7,680 bases of DNA from Rhodospirillales bacterium (GTDB lineage Bacteria > Pseudomonadota > Alphaproteobacteria > Rhodospirillales > JAOUPW01). Positions 5,077-7,680 of the stretch are shown piece after piece. A program made the translations under genes and the position numbers. Every line of letters begins with the position of its first letter. The first letter of the stretch is position 1. Below the pieces are notes generated by a model that saw nothing but the letters and a program-made list of their open reading frames with translations, had not been told where the DNA came from and did no database searches. The stretch spans positions 1 through 7,680 of the forward strand of contig JAOUPW010000074.1 in assembly GCA_029879665.1 (NCBI GenBank). Direction: 5' to 3'.

Positions 5077-6324
5077 ATGAGCAATCAGACAGTCCGTGAC
5101 CAGTACGAAACCTATCCCTACCCCGAACGCGCCCCCGGCGACGAGGCCAAGCGGCTGATCGAAGGTTCGCCCAGCCATCTGCTCGAGCTCAACCATTATG
5201 TCTTCGGCGGCCGGCGGGATTTCTCCAAACCGTTCCGAGCCCTGGTTGCCGGCGGCGGCACAGGCGACGGCGCCATCATGCTGGCCCAGCACCTTGCCGA
5301 CACCGGCGGTCCCGGCGAGGTGGTGTACACAGACCTGTCGCAAGCATCCCGTGCCATCGCCGAGGCCCGCGCCCGCGCCCGAGGCCTCGGCAACATCACC
5401 TTTCATTCACTGGCGATCGAGGATCTTGAAAACGCCGCGCTTGGTCCCTTCGATTACGTCGATTGTTGCGGCGTCCTGCATCACATGGCCGATCCGGCGT
5501 CGGGACTCGCCGTCTTGTCGCGGATTTTGGCCGACGGCGGCGGCATGGGCCTGATGGTCTATGGCGAATTGGGGCGCACCGGTGTTTATCCCGTGCAGGA
5601 CATGCTGCGCAGCATTTCCGCGCCGGACTCGCTGCCCGGTGAACGGATCAAGCTGGCCAAGAACCTGTTGAAGCAACTTCCCGAAACCAACTGGTTGCGG
5701 CGCAACCCCTTCCTCGGCGACCATCTGGCGGGCGGTGACGCAGGACTTTACGATCTGTTGCTGCACAGCCGCGACCGGGCCTACCGGGTGGCGGAGATCG
5801 CGGAACTTGTGAACCGCGCCGGGCTTGCCATCACCGCCCTGATCGAGCCCGCAGCCTACAATCCGGACACCTACCTCACCGATCCCAAATTGAAGCAACA
5901 GCTGCAGACTCTGCCGTGGCTGGATCGCGCCGCCTTCGCCGAACTGCTTGCCGGCAACCTGCGCACCCATGTGTTCTATGTGGTCCGGAAAGGCCGCACC
6001 GCGGATGCCGTCGCCCCGGCCGATGATCTGGATTTGGCCCCGGTGCTTAAAGGCGGGGACGCGGCCGGCCTGGCCGCCCGGATTAAGCCCGGCGCCGCCC
6101 TGACCGCGACCCTGGACGGCATCAAGGTCCGTTTTGCCATGCCGCCCCTGGCCCAGGCGATGATCATCCGCATGGACGGCGTGCGCACCCTGGGCCATAT
6201 TTATAATGAATTGGCCACAATAAACCCAAACCTGGACCGGGATGAGTTTCTTGCACAGTACCGGGTTCTGTATGCGGCCCTGAACGGTCTGGGACAGCTT
6301 TATCTGAGGCAGCCGCCGCCATGA
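5077..6324 (+). CDS. Class I SAM-dependent methyltransferase of unknown substrate, with C-terminal extension
   Basis: This 415-residue cytoplasmic protein opens with a conserved-looking motif (VRDQYETYPYPERAPGDEA, 6-24) and SPSHLLELNHYVF (31-43). A Rossmann methyltransferase domain follows (about 53-165). It has the SAM-binding glycine loop ALVAGGGTGDG (55-65), an acidic residue closing strand 2 in VVYTDLS (D86), a SLAIEDL segment (111-117), and FDYVDCCGVLHHMADP (125-140). A helical region (166-300) and a C-terminal part (about 340-412) come after. The C-terminal part, with IRMDGVRTLGHIYNEL then a helix-rich FLAQYRVLYAALNGLGQLYL, loosely resembles a PqqD-like or winged-helix module; that comparison is by eye. 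The start is the ATG at 5077, because the N-terminal motif begins at once; there is no Shine-Dalgarno. The end overlaps the next gene in ATGA, implying coupling with the sensor kinase. Methyl acceptor unknown: protein, small molecule and RNA are all open. Confidence 0.85.
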   Translation: MSNQTVRDQYETYPYPERAPGDEAKRLIEGSPSHLLELNHYVFGGRRDFSKPFRALVAGGGTGDGAIMLAQHLADTGGPGEVVYTDLSQASRAIAEARARARGLGNITFHSLAIEDLENAALGPFDYVDCCGVLHHMADPASGLAVLSRILADGGGMGLMVYGELGRTGVYPVQDMLRSISAPDSLPGERIKLAKNLLKQLPETNWLRRNPFLGDHLAGGDAGLYDLLLHSRDRAYRVAEIAELVNRAGLAITALIEPAAYNPDTYLTDPKLKQQLQTLPWLDRAAFAELLAGNLRTHVFYVVRKGRTADAVAPADDLDLAPVLKGGDAAGLAARIKPGAALTATLDGIKVRFAMPPLAQAMIIRMDGVRTLGHIYNELATINPNLDRDEFLAQYRVLYAALNGLGQLYLRQPPP

Positions 6325-7680
6325 CCGGACCGCGATACCTGACATTCCTGTTGGCCGGGGTGCTGATGTTGGCATCCGGGGCCGCGTGGGCGGACGTACA
6401 CGAAGTCCGGATCGGCGTCCTCGCCTTCCGTGGCGCGGAAGATGCCCTCAAGCGATGGTCGCCGACCGCCGCCTACCTGAGCAAAGCCGTCGATGGCGCC
6501 ACCTTCCGTGTGGTTCCCCTGACCTTGAGCGAAATGAGCGAGACGGTGGCCCGGGGCGATATTCATTTCGTGCTCACCAACACCGGCAATTACGTCAATC
6601 TGGAACACCGTTTCGGGGTGACCCGGATTGCCACCCTGCGCGCGCCCGGCTTCGTGATTGCGGGCAACGCCTTCGGCGCCGTGATCTTCACCCGCGCCGA
6701 CCGCGCCGACATCAAGGCGATCAAGGATCTCAAGGGTAAAAAATTTATGGCCGTCAACAAAAACGGCTTCGGCGGCTTTCAGATGGCATGGCGCGAATTG
6801 CAGGCTCACGGCATCGATCCCTTTTCCGATTTTTCCGAAATCAGGTTCAGCGGTTTTCCGCAGGATAACGTTGCCTATGCGGTGCTTAACGGCGACGTGG
6901 ACGCCGGCACGTTTCGCTCCGGAGCCCTGGAAAACATGGCCGCCGAAGGAGACCTCAATCTTGAGGATTTCAAGATTCTGTCCGCCAAGCAACATACGGG
7001 CTTTCCCTTTCTGGTCAGCACCCGACTCTATCCGGAGTGGCCGTTTTCCAAACTGAACGCGACGTCGGAAACCCTGGCGCAAAAGGTTGCCATCGCCCTT
7101 CTCGGCATGTCCGGCAACAGCTCGGCGGCATTGATCGGAAAATACGGCGGCTGGACAGTGCCGCTGGATTACCAGCCGGTGCATGAACTGTTCAAGGAAC
7201 TGCGTATCGGCCCTTACCAGGAACTGGGACGGATTACCTTCACCGATCTGTTTAAGCAATACGGCCACTGGCTGGTTCTGGTGGTGGTGTTGATTTTGCT
7301 GACCGCTGGCTGGGCTGCGCGGATCGAATACCTGGTGGCGCGCCGCACCCGCGAACTGTCCCAAGCCAACCTGGAATTGGAAAAACAGATGGCCGAACGC
7401 CGTCGCCTGGAAGACCTCGACCGCCGGCGGCAAGCGGAACTGGCCCATGTATCGCGGCTCAGTACCATGGGTGAAATGGCGTCGGGTTTTGCCCACGAAC
7501 TGAACCAGCCCTTATCGGCGATCACAAACTACGCCAAGGGATGCGTCCGCCGTTTGCGCACCGGCAGCGGCGAAACCGGCGAGTTGCTTGACGCCATGGA
7601 ACAGGTCTCGGTGCAGGCGGAGCGTGCGGCGAAAGTGATCCGGCGGATCAGAAGCTTCGTGCGCAAGGAAACGCCCCGGC
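6321..7680 (+). CDS. TtrS-like membrane sensor histidine kinase with PhnD-type periplasmic domain, C-terminus cut off
   Basis: The first 453 codons are present. Residues 1-24 are a signal peptide or first membrane anchor (TFLLAGVLMLASGAAWA). Residues 27 to about 265 form a periplasmic PhnD/phosphonate-binding-like domain with the pattern known from the tetrathionate sensor TtrS: IGVLAFRG (31-38), LTLSEMSETV (68-77), FVLTNTGNYVNL (83-94), NGFGGFQMAWREL (148-160), GIDPFSD (164-170), RFSGFPQD (175-182) and STRLYPEW (233-240). A membrane segment (317-332) leads to a charged coiled coil (about 339-376). The dimerisation/phosphoacceptor motif is LSTMGEMASGFAHELNQPLS (380-399), with phospho-accepting H392. 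The ATP-binding domain lies beyond the right edge. Translation starts at ATG 6321, overlapping the methyltransferase stop. A response regulator probably follows outside the window. The ligand may be tetrathionate or another small anion; it cannot be read from the sequence. Confidence 0.9.
   Translation, partial: MTGPRYLTFLLAGVLMLASGAAWADVHEVRIGVLAFRGAEDALKRWSPTAAYLSKAVDGATFRVVPLTLSEMSETVARGDIHFVLTNTGNYVNLEHRFGVTRIATLRAPGFVIAGNAFGAVIFTRADRADIKAIKDLKGKKFMAVNKNGFGGFQMAWRELQAHGIDPFSDFSEIRFSGFPQDNVAYAVLNGDVDAGTFRSGALENMAAEGDLNLEDFKILSAKQHTGFPFLVSTRLYPEWPFSKLNATSETLAQKVAIALLGMSGNSSAALIGKYGGWTVPLDYQPVHELFKELRIGPYQELGRITFTDLFKQYGHWLVLVVVLILLTAGWAARIEYLVARRTRELSQANLELEKQMAERRRLEDLDRRRQAELAHVSRLSTMGEMASGFAHELNQPLSAITNYAKGCVRRLRTGSGETGELLDAMEQVSVQAERAAKVIRRIRSFVRKETPR

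Noticed and set aside
5407..6375. A 322-codon open frame on the minus strand opposite the methyltransferase
   Set aside because: It is rich in G, Q, H and R with no domain pattern, and the opposite strand has a convincing methyltransferase.
6300..7496. A 398-codon open frame on the minus strand opposite the histidine kinase
   Set aside because: The plus-strand frame encodes clear TtrS-like and histidine-kinase motifs. The minus frame has no recognisable motif and is the usual antisense shadow of a GC-rich gene.

Overview
The window looks like chromosomal DNA of a free-living Gram-negative alphaproteobacterium, probably close to the Rhodospirillales. The grounds are the high-GC codon use, an IalB-family periplasmic protein beside rlmN, a betaine-type ABC transporter in the order binding protein, permease, ATPase, and the style of the histidine kinase. 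The lineage is inferred from gene content and protein style; no search was run. No rRNA, tRNA, CRISPR array, insertion sequence or phage gene is visible.

Layout. Positions 1-1471 hold three minus-strand genes, read right to left: a SpoU/TrmH-type RNA 2'-O-methyltransferase, an exported IalB-family protein, and the 5' end of rlmN, which runs off the left edge. Positions 1472-1812 are a divergent intergenic region of about 340 bp in two unlike halves. The half next to the methyltransferase is GC-rich with strong hairpins. The other half is extremely AT-rich, with repeats, a 15-bp palindrome containing TATAAT, and a small inverted repeat just before the ribosome binding site.

Positions 1813-4994 on the plus strand encode a complete quaternary-amine (glycine betaine/proline betaine class) uptake system. 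It has a periplasmic binding protein with a TTG start, a strong intercistronic hairpin, a ProW-type permease, and a ProV/OpuAA-type ATPase with C-terminal CBS domains. Together these would capture an osmoprotectant or methylated-amine nutrient in the periplasm and pump it in at the cost of ATP.

Positions 5077-7680 on the plus strand hold a second unit. It starts with a SAM-dependent methyltransferase of unknown substrate that carries a C-terminal extension. The methyltransferase overlaps by ATGA the start of a membrane sensor histidine kinase with a TtrS/PhnD-like periplasmic sensor domain, which runs off the right edge. A TATAAT box 8 bp before the methyltransferase ATG, with no Shine-Dalgarno, suggests a leaderless transcript.

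The least ordinary parts are the translationally coupled methyltransferase and TtrS-like kinase, and the composite intergenic region upstream of the transporter. Everything else resembles well-known families.
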